This document shows positions 51,989 to 60,444 of a DNA stretch of 64,000 bases, one piece after another. The stretch lies in assembly GCF_002356335.1 (NCBI RefSeq), contig NZ_AP018165.1, positions 1,302,001-1,366,000 on the forward strand, in the 5' to 3' direction. The DNA comes from [Mycobacterium] stephanolepidis (lineage in GTDB: Bacteria; Actinomycetota; Actinomycetes; Mycobacteriales; Mycobacteriaceae). Position 1 is the stretch's first letter. Each line of letters opens with the position of its first letter. The position numbers and the translations under genes were made by a program. Below the pieces are notes generated by a model. The model ran no database searches. It worked only from the letters and a program-made list of their open reading frames with translations, and was not told the DNA's origin.

Positions 51989-52140
51989 ATACCGCACGGC
52001 TACAACAGCTCGTCGCGGCTAAGCAAGCCGAATTGACCGCTCTCAACCACCTGATCGAGGCGCTCAGTGAGAGATTCCCTACCTCGGCAGACTTCCTTGC
52101 GGAGGCAGACACTACTGCGCTGACCGCCCTCCCCATATGA
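51985..52140 (+). CDS. Small hypothetical helical protein (second of the trio)
   Basis: 51 aa from TTG 51985, which overlaps the preceding TGA. Composition is Ala/Leu-rich and helical (ARLQQLVAAKQAELTALNHL then IEALSERFPTSADFLAE). It ends in ATATGA, where the DUF3349 gene starts (ATGA overlap). No family recognised. TTG is a less common start, but no better one exists. Confidence 0.45.
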   Translation: MNTARLQQLVAAKQAELTALNHLIEALSERFPTSADFLAEADTTALTALPI

Positions 52141-52475
52141 ACCACCTCAAAGTGCGGTGCGGCATGACGTTGACACGAGCTTTGGCTCGCATCGTCAGAT
52201 ATCTGCGTGCTGGCTATCCCACCGGAATTCCCGCCACCGACTACATTCCCCTGTTGGCCCTGCTGAAACGGCGGCTAACAGACAGCGAAATAATCACCAT
52301 CACAACCGAACTCACCCAACACGGGCACCTGTCAGTGGATGTCACTGACATCCGCGTAGCGATCACCAAAATTACCGACGACTTGCCCGACGCCGACGAT
52401 ATCGGCCGCGTCAGAGCCCACCTTGCAACCATCGGCTGGTCCATCGCGGACGAATTCACCCCTCCCGAAACCTAA
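52137..52475 (+). CDS. DUF3349 domain protein
   Basis: 112-aa protein of the mycobacterial DUF3349 family: IVRYLRAGYPTGIPATDYIP (about residues 19-38), LLALLKRRLTDSEIITI, and the C-terminal ITDDLPDADDIGRVRAHLAT blocks. Family members are small helical proteins of unknown function, several copies per mycobacterial genome. The ATG overlaps the preceding gene's stop. Its presence in an element suggests that it was recruited from a mycobacterial host or spread by such elements. 131 bases separate it from the convergent integrase stop. Confidence 0.78.
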   Translation: MNHLKVRCGMTLTRALARIVRYLRAGYPTGIPATDYIPLLALLKRRLTDSEIITITTELTQHGHLSVDVTDIRVAITKITDDLPDADDIGRVRAHLATIGWSIADEFTPPET

Positions 52476-52606
52476 CTGCCCCTGCTAGCCTCACCAAACC
52501 ATCTGCCTTGCAACAGATACCCAGAATCGGTTACCGAACCATCACGACCACACCGGATCACCAAGCGACGTAACCCAAATTGCCACATTGTGCGCGGCAC
52601 AACCCG

Positions 52607-54028
52607 CTACATCCGCCAAATCGGGTCGATACGACCCATGTCCAGGCTGCGCGCTCCCAGTTTTCCGGGTTTGATGACAACGTGATCTACGACGGCGCGG
52701 ATGATCGCGTGGCAGCGGTCCAAACCCAGATCATCCCATTGTGCACGCAGCGCTGAACCTTTACCGGCGAGTTCGGCCAGCGGACCGGTGTCGGCGGCAT
52801 CTGCGATCTCGCGGCGCAGCCGCGTAATGGTGTCGGTGATGGGATCGCGGGCCATGATCCACTCCCGTGCGGTGATCGCCCCTGACGAGTACAGACCTGT
52901 GAGCTCATCTAGGCGGGCTTGAGCGGCCTCAACTTGGACGCTCAACGCGGCGGTGTCCGGATTGGCACGGACCTTCCCGGCGAGCGCATCAGCTAGCACC
53001 TTGGAATCAAGGCGGGTCAGCACAGCGTCGGCGATCAGCTTCTCCAGCGGTTCAGCCACCACCGTCATACGCCCGCACCCGCCATGATCGGGGCTCGATG
53101 AACACACATACCGACGCTTATGGGCTCCCGCCTCCAGACGAGCAGCGGAAAACATGCGGGCTTGGCAGCGCCCACACCGGCACAACCCCGACAACACGTA
53201 CTTTCTCGGGGATCGTTTACGGTTCCACGAGCGCACCGACAACGCGGCCAACACCTGATCGCGCTGCGCGGCGCCGATGATCGGTTCCCAGGCCGCTTGG
53301 CCGACCACCTCACCCTTATAGGCGCGTAACCCGGCAATCCGTGGCGACGACACAATGCCCCGTACTGCGGTGGAGGCCCACCGCGCACCCCGCACCGGAG
53401 CAACGCCGCTCTCGTTGAGCCAGACCGTCAGCGAGTTCACCGATTCCCCGGCGATCACCCGCATCACCAACTCCCGCACCACCGCTGCTTCACTCTCACG
53501 GATGGTGATTTTGTCGTCGTCGTATCCGAAGGGGCGGTTGGGGCCGTGCGGTAAGCCTTGGGCGGCTTTCTGCTCATATTTTCGTTTCATGCGCGCGGAT
53601 TTGCGGCCTGATTCTTTGGCGGCGAACGCGGCGAAAATACGGGCCATAAACAGCCCGTCATCGTTGCCCAGATCGATGTCGGCGGTGACCGTGGCGACCT
53701 GGTTCACGCCTGCGGCCTCGCACAGGGCCACGAAGTCCTCCAACTCGACCGGACGGCGATGCAGCCGGTCCAGGTTGTAGACGATCACCGCATCCCGAAC
53801 ACCGGCAGCCAGATCCGAGCACATCGCCTCATAACCCGCACGCAGCTTGCCCGAATACGCTGAGATGTCGTTATCGACGTATTCGTGGCCTACTGCCCAG
53901 CCGCGTTCGGCGGCGAGCTTGCGGCAATCCTCCAACTGCCGTTGCACCCCAAGGGATTTACCCTCCACATCAACAGAAATCCGGGCATAGACTGCCGCCG
54001 AACGGACCTCCGAAACCTTCTTCGCCAT
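52607..54028 (-). CDS. Large serine integrase (phiRv1-integrase-like)
   Basis: 473-aa site-specific recombinase, close in length and pattern to the 469-aa phiRv1 integrase. Resolvase domain: YARISVD with the catalytic Ser (near residue 18), LGVQRQLEDCRKLA, YVDNDISAYSGKLRAGYEAM, and VYNLDRLHRRPVELEDF carrying the active-site Arg residues. Then the recombinase domain (VRELVMRVIAGESVNSLTVW), a zinc ribbon CRCGRCQARMF...YVCSSSPDHGGCG, and a coiled C-terminal part. ATG 54028 lies 26 bases inside the attR AA. It joins attP to attB without host factors; excision needs a directionality factor, and none is obvious here. Confidence 0.94.
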   Translation of the reverse strand: MAKKVSEVRSAAVYARISVDVEGKSLGVQRQLEDCRKLAAERGWAVGHEYVDNDISAYSGKLRAGYEAMCSDLAAGVRDAVIVYNLDRLHRRPVELEDFVALCEAAGVNQVATVTADIDLGNDDGLFMARIFAAFAAKESGRKSARMKRKYEQKAAQGLPHGPNRPFGYDDDKITIRESEAAVVRELVMRVIAGESVNSLTVWLNESGVAPVRGARWASTAVRGIVSSPRIAGLRAYKGEVVGQAAWEPIIGAAQRDQVLAALSVRSWNRKRSPRKYVLSGLCRCGRCQARMFSAARLEAGAHKRRYVCSSSPDHGGCGRMTVVAEPLEKLIADAVLTRLDSKVLADALAGKVRANPDTAALSVQVEAAQARLDELTGLYSSGAITAREWIMARDPITDTITRLRREIADAADTGPLAELAGKGSALRAQWDDLGLDRCHAIIRAVVDHVVIKPGKLGARSLDMGRIDPIWRM

Positions 54029-54030
54029 AA

Positions 54031-54057
54031 GGTCAGTTTAACGAAAAATAAGCAACC
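54031..54057 (+). other. attR: element arm plus core
   Basis: CAACC (54053-54057) is the right core, followed immediately by the 13E12 3' end (TCACCTTCGCC). GGTCAGTTTAA (54031-54041) is the left arm of attP; the matching inverted arm TTAACCTGACC is at the other end of the element (39929-39939). It lies just upstream of the integrase start. Confidence 0.85.
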
Positions 54058-54209
54058 TCACCTTCGCCTGCGCACCACACCACCGCCTCCTCGAACACGG
54101 CTGGAGCACCCGAAAACACACCGACGGCACCACCGAATGGATACCCCCACCACAGTTTCAACTGGACTGCCTGATCCAAGGCGTCGACTCAGTGCGCACA
54201 CCCCGCTGA
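54054..54209 (+). pseudogene. 13E12-type DUF222/HNH gene, 3' part
   Basis: 51 codons and a stop continue the 5' part at 38756-39917. After the shared Asn codon the frame reads [20 protein letters not shown], then [12 protein letters not shown], the standard C-terminus of this family. It has no start of its own. The seam with the 5' part is exact at codon level: ...GPTDIDN joins LTFACAPHH. This establishes the element's target. Confidence 0.92.
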
Positions 54210-54226
54210 CCTGGCATGCTGGTGAT

Positions 54227-54433
54227 ATGGCTGGTAAGGAAATTGACAAGCAGCGGGCAAATGCCGCGCTGGCGGTGATCCGTCAGCACCCGGGAATGGC
54301 GCTGTTCTTGGCTGCCCCGGTACTGGCCGCTCTTGGCGCCGTGTGGTGGATCGCCGGTCTTGGATGGGCATTGGTCCTGGCCGTGGTCGTCGTGCTCGCA
54401 GGCGGCGCCGCGATCGTCATGCGCCGCAGCTGA
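54227..54433 (+). CDS. Small conserved membrane protein
   Basis: 68 aa from ATG 54227: a charged N-terminus (MAGKEIDKQRANAALAVIRQ) and two closely spaced hydrophobic helices (ALFLAAPVLAALGAVWWIAG and ALVLAVVVVLAGGAAIVM). No family recognised. The upstream frame runs through the 13E12 fragment, so this ATG is the sensible start. It lies outside the element and is probably core chromosome. Confidence 0.6.
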   Translation: MAGKEIDKQRANAALAVIRQHPGMALFLAAPVLAALGAVWWIAGLGWALVLAVVVVLAGGAAIVMRRS

Positions 54434-54507
54434 CGTAGCACCCGAGGTTCCACGCTGTTCGCTGTAAGCGGACACCCCAATGTTTGTAAGCGTGTAATTT
54501 TGTAATC

Positions 54508-55032
54508 ATGAAACGAGATCAACAGTCCGACGCCTCTGACGCCGCGGATTGGTTCGCCGGGCGCTTGCCCGACGGCTGGTTCGGTGGCGATCCCGAAGTT
54601 GTCGTTGACCGCGAAGAGATCACCGTCATCGGTCGATTGCCCGCAGATGAGGGTGACAAAGAGAGCGAGGCGCGCGCCGAAGGCCGGGCCTCTCGCTTCC
54701 GCGAAGAAACGCGCTCTCATCGAATGCGCATCGCCGACGAGGCGCAGGCCCGGTATGGGCGCAAGGTCTCCTGGGGTGTCGATGTGGGCACCGCCGAAGA
54801 GTCTGAGCGAATTCTGTTTACGCACATCGCGGTTCCGGTGATGACGCGGTTGCGACAGCCCGAGCGCCAGGTGCTCGACACCCTGGTCGAGGCCGGAGTC
54901 GCCCGCTCTCGCGCCGATGCGCTGGCGTGGGCGGTGCGGCTGGTCGGTGAACACGCCGAGGACTGGCTGGACAAGCTGCGGGGCGCCATGACGGAGGTTC
55001 GGGATCTGCGGACGCAAGGTCCGCAGCTCTAG
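54508..55032 (+). CDS. Conserved actinobacterial protein of unknown function
   Basis: 174-aa soluble protein. The middle has [19 protein letters not shown] and the C-terminus a helical [24 protein letters not shown] block that resembles a ribbon-helix-helix-like or degenerate DNA-binding helix ([20 protein letters not shown]). ATG 54508 is the only reasonable start. It is convergent with the ABC exporter, overlapping by 4 bases. I do not recognise a defined family, though such sequences recur in mycobacteria. Confidence 0.65.
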   Translation: MKRDQQSDASDAADWFAGRLPDGWFGGDPEVVVDREEITVIGRLPADEGDKESEARAEGRASRFREETRSHRMRIADEAQARYGRKVSWGVDVGTAEESERILFTHIAVPVMTRLRQPERQVLDTLVEAGVARSRADALAWAVRLVGEHAEDWLDKLRGAMTEVRDLRTQGPQL

Positions 55033-56924
55033 GCCTGCGTCATAGCGAAGTAGGCGCCGCGGCGTGCCAGCAGGTCCGCGTGGGTGCCGCTCTCGACGAC
55101 ACAGCCGCCATCCATCACGACAATGCGATCCGCATCGCGAATGGTGGAAAGCCTATGGGCGATAATGAAACTCGTGCGGTCTCGGCGCAGCTCGGCCATG
55201 GCCCGTTGGATCCGTAGTTCAGTGCGGGTATCCACCGAGCTCGTCGCCTCGTCGAGAATCAACAGCTGCGGGCGTGCCAGAAACGCGCGGGCGATGGTGA
55301 TCAACTGCTTCTCTCCGGCGCTGATGTTCTCACCGTCGTCGGCGATCCTGGTGTCGTAGCCGTCGGGAAGTGTGCGCACAAAGCGATCCACGTATGCCGC
55401 ACGTGCAGCCTCGCGAACCTCGTCTTCGGACGCCTCGGGTCGGCCATAGGCAATGTTTTCCGCGATGGTGCCGCCGAAAAGCCAGGTGTCCTGTAGCACC
55501 ATCCCCATCCGAGACCGCAGGTCATGTCGGCTCATCGTGGAGATATCAATGCCGTCAAGCAGTATCCGGCCGGAGTCGACGTCGTAGAAGCGCATCAACA
55601 GGTTCACCAGGGTGGTCTTTCCGGCCCCGGTCGGCCCGACGATCGCCACCGTGTGTCCGGGTTCGACGCGCAGCGACAGCCCATCGATAACCGGGCTATC
55701 GGGGGAGTAGCCAAAGCTGATGTCCTCGAATTCGACAGCCGGAGACCCGCCAGGGGCCGTCGCCGGAGACACCGGGTCGGGCGACTCCTCGGCCTCGTCC
55801 AGCAGTTCGAAAACCCTTTCGGCGCTGGCGAGTCCGGACTGCAGGGTGTTATACATCGCGGCAACCTGTGTCAGCGGCTGATTGAACTGCCGCACGTACT
55901 GCGTGAAGGCCTGGATGCCGCCGAGCGTCAGGTCGCCGGAGGCCACTTTCATGCCGCCCACCACCGCCACCGCCACATAGCTCAGATTTCCGATGAATGC
56001 CGTAGCGGGCGATACCAACCCCGAGAAGAACTGTGCACCAAAGGCGCTGCTGTAGACCTTGGCGTTGCGATCGGCGAAGATCGTCTCTGCCTCGGCGCGG
56101 TGTCCATACGTCTTGACGATGGTGAAACCGCTGTAGGTCTCCTCGATATGCGCATTGAGTTTCCCGGTGTTGGACCACTGCGCCACGAACAGCCGTTGCG
56201 AGCGACGCGCTATCGCGCGCGTCACCCAGAGTGACATAGGCACCGTCGCGAGCGTGATCACTGCCAGCAGTGGCGAAATGCTGAGCATCATGGCAAATAC
56301 GGCCACCAGGGTCAGCATTGAGCTCAGCAGTTGGTTGATGCTCATCTGCAGCGACGTCTGGATGTTGTCGACATCGTTGGTCACGCGGCTGAGGATTTCC
56401 CCCCGCTGACGGGAGTCGAAGTACGACAAGGGAAGCCGATGCAGTTTGTCTTCCACGTCGGCACGCAGCGCCACTACCGTGCGCTGCACGGTGACGTTGA
56501 GAAGCCGTGCCTGCACCCATGCCAGCATCCCGGCCACCAGATACAGGCCCAAAGCCACGGCCAACGTCGCGCCCACCGCATGAAAGTCGACACCTACCCC
56601 GGGGGTGACGTTCATGCCGGAAAGCATCTGTGCGAACTGGCCATCCCCGCGGGCCCGGGCAGCCTCGATGGCCTGTTCCTTACTGAGCCCCGCGGGCAAC
56701 TCCCGTCCAATGACCCCGTTGAACAAAAGATCGGTGGCGTGCCCCAGGATCCGGGGCCCGATCACCCCGATCGCGATACCGGTCATGGACAGGGTGATCA
56801 CCATGGCGGTCAGAAGACGTTGCGGAGCAAGACGCCTGACCATCCGTACTGCGGTGCCACGGAAGTCCCGGGAACGCTCTGTCGGAGCTTGCTGCACACC
56901 CCTAAACCCAATGGCTCCAGTCAT
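55029..56924 (-). CDS. ABC exporter half-transporter (Rv1272c-like), canonical ATPase site
   Basis: 631 aa, the same length as M. tuberculosis Rv1272c. Six membrane helices occupy about residues 40-350 with an enlarged first external loop; the C-terminal ATPase has Walker [10 protein letters not shown], signature NISAGEKQ, Walker [13 protein letters not shown] and the H-loop [10 protein letters not shown]. The signature is SAGEK, not LSGGQ, and the catalytic Glu (DEAT) is present. It overlaps the partner gene by 4 bases, so the two are expected to form a heterodimer exporting lipid or drug. Its start GTG/ATG 56924 is inside that overlap. Confidence 0.92.
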   Translation of the reverse strand: MTGAIGFRGVQQAPTERSRDFRGTAVRMVRRLAPQRLLTAMVITLSMTGIAIGVIGPRILGHATDLLFNGVIGRELPAGLSKEQAIEAARARGDGQFAQMLSGMNVTPGVGVDFHAVGATLAVALGLYLVAGMLAWVQARLLNVTVQRTVVALRADVEDKLHRLPLSYFDSRQRGEILSRVTNDVDNIQTSLQMSINQLLSSMLTLVAVFAMMLSISPLLAVITLATVPMSLWVTRAIARRSQRLFVAQWSNTGKLNAHIEETYSGFTIVKTYGHRAEAETIFADRNAKVYSSAFGAQFFSGLVSPATAFIGNLSYVAVAVVGGMKVASGDLTLGGIQAFTQYVRQFNQPLTQVAAMYNTLQSGLASAERVFELLDEAEESPDPVSPATAPGGSPAVEFEDISFGYSPDSPVIDGLSLRVEPGHTVAIVGPTGAGKTTLVNLLMRFYDVDSGRILLDGIDISTMSRHDLRSRMGMVLQDTWLFGGTIAENIAYGRPEASEDEVREAARAAYVDRFVRTLPDGYDTRIADDGENISAGEKQLITIARAFLARPQLLILDEATSSVDTRTELRIQRAMAELRRDRTSFIIAHRLSTIRDADRIVVMDGGCVVESGTHADLLARRGAYFAMTQA

Positions 56925-58660
56925 ACCGGCAACACCGCCTGCGAATCGCAGATCTCCTGGTACATCCCGCAGCAGTCCACCAGCTCGGCATGGGTGCCCA
57001 CGGCGGCCACTCGGCCATCCTCCAGCACCACGATCTGGTCGGCATCGACCACCGTTGAGATCCTTTGTGCCACCACAATCACCGTGGCCTGCGCGGCCAC
57101 CGCATGCAGCGCCTCCCGTAACCGCGCATCGGTATGCACATCCAGCGCCGAGAACGCGTCATCGAACAGGTAGACACCTGGGCGTCGAATCACCGCCCGC
57201 GCGATCGCGATGCGCTGACGCTGCCCGCCCGAAAAGTTGATGCCGCCCTGCGACACCGGCATCTGCAGCCCCGCGGCATGCGCCTGGACAAAGTCCGCTG
57301 CCTGCGCGACCCGCAACGCCTCCCACATCTCGTCCTCGGTGGCATCCGACTTGCCGTAGCGCAGGTTGCTTTCCACCGTTCCGGAGAACAAGTACCCCCG
57401 CTGTGGGACCAAACCCATTACCGTCCAAAGGTTCTCAGGGTCATATCGGCGAACGTCGATACCGCCCACACGTACCGAACCTGCGGTCACGTCGTGCAAG
57501 CGGGGAATCAACGACAGCAGCGTGCTCTTACCGCATCCCGTCGAGCCGACCACGGCGGTGACCGTCCCGGGTCGTGCCGTGAACGAAACCCCTTCCAGCA
57601 CAGCACGCTCGGCACCGGGATAGCGGAACCCGGCATCGGTGAACTCGACAGTCGGATCCAGTGCGTCCACCTGCGCCGGATCGGGTGGTGCGGTAATGGA
57701 TCCCACCGTCTCGAACACCTCGGTGATCCGTTCGGCACACGCCGAGGCGCGCGGCACCATGACGGCCAGCATGGTGAGCATCATCATCGACATGAGGATC
57801 TGTAAGAAGTAGGACAAGAAGGCCACCAGCGAGCCCACCTGCATCTGCCCCTGGTCGATGCGCAGGCCGCCGAACCAGATCAGCGCCACGCTGGAGGTAT
57901 TGATGACCAATGAGGTGGTGGGCAGCATCAGGGCCTGCCATCGACCGGCGGCCAGTGCCGTCTCGGACACCTCCGCCACAGCCGCGCCAAACCGCTTGCG
58001 TTCCAGAGTTTCTCGAGTGAATGCGCGAATGACGCGAATGCCGGACAACTGTTCCCGCATCACCCGGTTGATGCCATCGATGAGCCGTTGCATGCGGCGG
58101 AAGATCGGCAACATCGACCGCACGATGTACCAATTGACCAGGCCGAGCGCCGGCATGCTCACGATGAGCAGCCAGGACAACCCCGCATCCTGATGGATCG
58201 CCATCGCGATCCCGCCTATGCACATGATCGGCGCCGTCACCAGCATGGTGCAGGTGATCTGGACCAATACCTGCAGCTGTTGGACGTCGTTGGTGGTGCG
58301 CGTCAACAAGGTCGACGCGCCGAATCGAGACGACTCCTCGGCGGAGAACCCGGTGATGTGATGGAACAGCGCCGACCGCATGTCGCGGCCGAACCCCATG
58401 CCGGTGCGGGAACCGAAGTAGACCGCGCCGATCGAGCAGGCGATCTGTACCAGCGTCACGGCCAGCATCACCATGCCGAGTCGCATGATCATGCCCATAT
58501 CACCCTGCGCGACTCCGTCGTCGATGATCGCCGCGTTGACTGTCGGCAGATATAGCGCGGCCAGGGTGCTGATGACCTGCAGCACGACGACCACCGCGAC
58601 CAGACGGCGGTAGGGACGGACATAACGTTGCAGGAGGGCCCGCAACTGTCCCTGAGGCAT
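56921..58660 (-). CDS. ABC exporter half-transporter (Rv1273c-like), degenerate ATPase site
   Basis: 579 aa. Six N-terminal helices ([20 protein letters not shown] start), then an ATPase with Walker [10 protein letters not shown], signature [12 protein letters not shown], Walker [13 protein letters not shown] and H-loop VVAQRISTV. The catalytic Glu after Walker B is Asp (DD in place of DE) and the H-loop His is Gln, so the hydrolytic site served by this subunit is degenerate. That is the usual asymmetry of heterodimeric exporters. ATG 58660 is used; the frame is open to 58693. Matches Rv1273c. Confidence 0.92.
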   Translation of the reverse strand: MPQGQLRALLQRYVRPYRRLVAVVVVLQVISTLAALYLPTVNAAIIDDGVAQGDMGMIMRLGMVMLAVTLVQIACSIGAVYFGSRTGMGFGRDMRSALFHHITGFSAEESSRFGASTLLTRTTNDVQQLQVLVQITCTMLVTAPIMCIGGIAMAIHQDAGLSWLLIVSMPALGLVNWYIVRSMLPIFRRMQRLIDGINRVMREQLSGIRVIRAFTRETLERKRFGAAVAEVSETALAAGRWQALMLPTTSLVINTSSVALIWFGGLRIDQGQMQVGSLVAFLSYFLQILMSMMMLTMLAVMVPRASACAERITEVFETVGSITAPPDPAQVDALDPTVEFTDAGFRYPGAERAVLEGVSFTARPGTVTAVVGSTGCGKSTLLSLIPRLHDVTAGSVRVGGIDVRRYDPENLWTVMGLVPQRGYLFSGTVESNLRYGKSDATEDEMWEALRVAQAADFVQAHAAGLQMPVSQGGINFSGGQRQRIAIARAVIRRPGVYLFDDAFSALDVHTDARLREALHAVAAQATVIVVAQRISTVVDADQIVVLEDGRVAAVGTHAELVDCCGMYQEICDSQAVLPV

Positions 58661-58689
58661 GGGCACCACTGTCGCACACGACTCCCGCA

Positions 58690-58724
58690 ACAAACCCGCA
58701 GCTCAGTGGTTGGCGCGGGTTTGT
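58690..58724. promoter_or_regulatory. Inverted repeat in the divergent ABC exporter/lipoprotein promoter
   Basis: ACAAACCCGC (58690-58699) and GCGGGTTTGT (58715-58724) form a perfect 10-bp inverted repeat with a 15-base spacer in the 81-base gap between the divergent exporter and lprB genes. A shared regulator of both units is plausible; a hairpin in either leader is the alternative. Confidence 0.45.
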
Positions 58725-58741
58725 GCCGCTACAGTGCACAT

Positions 58742-59329
58742 GTGAGGTTGGGCTTGGATTCGCGCAACGTGTGGAGCAAGTGTGCTGTCGCCGTGGTGAT
58801 GGTGGCACTTGTGGTGGCCGGCTGTTCGGGTGGTGATAAGTCTGATCAACCCAACGGCAATGAGCCGAATGCGACAGCGCCGGCGCAGACCAAGTCCAAG
58901 GGCGTCGAAGGCCCGATGTTCTCGGAATGCGGCGGTGTCAGCGATCAGGCGATGATGCAGCTGACCAAGGTCGTGGGTTTGGTGGGCACCGCCAAGAATT
59001 CGGTCGGTTGTGTCTGGCTGCGCGGGGGAAGCATCGTGGGACCGCACTTCTCCTTCAACTGGTACCGAGGCAGCCCCATCGGTCGTGAACGGGCGACGGA
59101 AGAGCGGACGCGCCCGAGCGTCGAGGACGTCGAGATCGCCGGATACAAGGGTTTCATCGCCACCAACGGCTACCCGGGCACCGTGACCACACTGTGCGAG
59201 ATCGGCATGGACTTCGGAAACGACTTCATCGAATGGTCTATCAACTTCGAGCCCGGATCCGGCGCTCCCGACTCCTGCGACGTGGCCAAGCAGCTGACCG
59301 AGACGTCGATCAAGGCGGCCAAGAAATGA
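58742..59329 (+). CDS. lprB: DUF3558-type lipoprotein (LprB-like)
   Basis: 195-aa exported lipoprotein: a basic start (MRLGLDSRNVWSKCAVAV), a hydrophobic core and the lipobox VVAGC, the Cys being lipidated. The mature part has the DUF3558 pattern (MFSECGGVSDQAMMQLTKVV, GCVWLRGGSIVG, WYRGSPIGRERATEERTR). Position and order fit M. tuberculosis lprB (Rv1274). GTG 58742 is chosen because it places two positive residues before the hydrophobic core. Its stop overlaps the next start (ATGA). Function unknown. Confidence 0.85.
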   Translation: MRLGLDSRNVWSKCAVAVVMVALVVAGCSGGDKSDQPNGNEPNATAPAQTKSKGVEGPMFSECGGVSDQAMMQLTKVVGLVGTAKNSVGCVWLRGGSIVGPHFSFNWYRGSPIGRERATEERTRPSVEDVEIAGYKGFIATNGYPGTVTTLCEIGMDFGNDFIEWSINFEPGSGAPDSCDVAKQLTETSIKAAKK

Positions 59330-59883
59330 CGCATCGGAAGACGAAGTCCCTGTTCGCGGCGGCGTGCATCGCGCTCGTCGCATTCACGTCCGCAGGCTGT
59401 GGCGGCACCGTCGACGGGGAGGCGGTCATGCCCGGACGCGGCGATCTGGGTGACGGCACGCCTGCCGAGCAGAAATACCCCAACCTGCTCAAGGAATGCG
59501 ACGTCCTCACCACGGACGTGCTCGCCAAGGCCGTCGACGCAGATCCGAGGGACATTCAGAGCACATTCGTGGGCGCATTGTGCCGGTGGCAGGCGATGAG
59601 TAAGAGCGGTGGCCTCGTCGACATCACCCGCTTCTGGTTCGAGACGGGCAGCCTCGAAGCCGAAAAGGCCACAGCGAACAGTCTGAAATACAACGTCCAA
59701 GAACGGGCGATTCAGGGAATCCCGTCGATCGTGATGAAGCCGCCGGACCAGCCGGGCGCCTGCGGAGTTGCCAGCGATGCGGCAGGTGTTGTTGGATGGT
59801 GGGTCAACCCGCAGGGCCAAGGCGGAGACTCATGCACTCAGGCAATCAAATTGATGGAGATGACGCTGTCAGTGAACATCTGA
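59326..59883 (+). CDS. lprC: DUF3558-type lipoprotein (LprC-like)
   Basis: 185-aa exported lipoprotein with signal MTHRKTKSLFAAACIALVAF and lipobox TSAGC. The DUF3558 features include LLKECDVLTTDVLAKAV, CRWQAM and the C-terminal GDSCTQAIKLMEM. It fits M. tuberculosis lprC (Rv1275). It begins in the stop codon of lprB, so both are translated together; the third lipoprotein gene overlaps its end by 52 bases. Function unknown; it is probably in the cell envelope. Confidence 0.83.
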   Translation: MTHRKTKSLFAAACIALVAFTSAGCGGTVDGEAVMPGRGDLGDGTPAEQKYPNLLKECDVLTTDVLAKAVDADPRDIQSTFVGALCRWQAMSKSGGLVDITRFWFETGSLEAEKATANSLKYNVQERAIQGIPSIVMKPPDQPGACGVASDAAGVVGWWVNPQGQGGDSCTQAIKLMEMTLSVNI

Positions 59884-60434
59884 CAGGTCGTGTTCGCTCG
59901 TCCCGTGTGGGCGGGATAGTGCTGTGTGCTGTGCTGGCCATGGGAATGCTGTTGAGTTCCGGATGTTCCGGCCACCACCATGAACTCAACGGGCACGAGG
60001 TGGCTACCTCGCATGACGTCCGGGTGGGCCCGGGCTACTCCGAGTGCGGCAGCCTCACCACACCCGATGTCGTGGCCGTCGTACGCCGGGCTGACCTCAA
60101 GCTGATTGCAAAGACCCCCGCCGGATGCACCTGGTCTCCGAACGGCTCATGGAGCGCGCTCCCGAACGTCACCCTCTCGTGGTACCGCGGCAGCCCGATC
60201 GGCCGCGAGCGTGAGGGGGAGGAGCGGACGCGTGACGAGGTCAGGGACTTCTCCGCGGGAGGCAAGAGCGGTTTCATCAGCTCGACGTACGGGATGTGCG
60301 TCACCGCGCTGGAGTACGGAGATGATCAGTTCTTCGAATTGGCGGTCACCCTGCTCGGCGCGGGTCACGGCACGTCCTCGGATGCATGTCACTGCGCGAT
60401 GAAGCTGTCCACGCAGGTGGCTGAGAAGGTCTGA
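59832..60434 (+). CDS. Third DUF3558-type lipoprotein, LprB paralogue
   Basis: 200 aa from ATG 59832, which has AAGGCGGAG six bases upstream and lies inside lprC; GTG 59907 would give 175 aa. The hydrophobic core ends LLSSGC (lipobox). The mature domain keeps the LprB motifs (GYSECGSLTTPDVVAVVRRA, GCTWSPNGSW, WYRGSPIGRERE), so it is a duplicate of the first gene and not of the second. M. tuberculosis has only two genes at this place, so this is an extra copy. Function unknown. Confidence 0.75.
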   Translation: MHSGNQIDGDDAVSEHLTGRVRSSRVGGIVLCAVLAMGMLLSSGCSGHHHELNGHEVATSHDVRVGPGYSECGSLTTPDVVAVVRRADLKLIAKTPAGCTWSPNGSWSALPNVTLSWYRGSPIGREREGEERTRDEVRDFSAGGKSGFISSTYGMCVTALEYGDDQFFELAVTLLGAGHGTSSDACHCAMKLSTQVAEKV

Positions 60435-60444
60435 GGCCCACCGA

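Larger units (their letters stand above)
39917..54055. mobile_element. 14.1-kb AICE-like integrative element with serine integrase
   Basis: Bounded by CAACC at both junctions inside a 13E12 gene; 14,139 bp. The right end holds a large serine integrase reading inward from 26 bases inside the junction. The middle has a Pra-like activator, an FtsK/TraSA-like translocase and a RepSA-like initiator in one direction, with a divergent XRE regulator and creatininase. The left end has an amidase/AhpD-like cargo pair and decayed IS256 and IS110 copies. The left 3 kb are visibly A+T-richer than the chromosome. By content it should excise as a circle, replicate and transfer as double-stranded DNA; that is inference from the pSAM2-type elements. 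No head, tail or lysis genes are present, so it is not a phage. Confidence 0.88.

Noticed and set aside
39917..54055. Element is a prophage
   Set aside because: No capsid, portal, terminase, tail or lysis genes; the integrase alone is phage-like.
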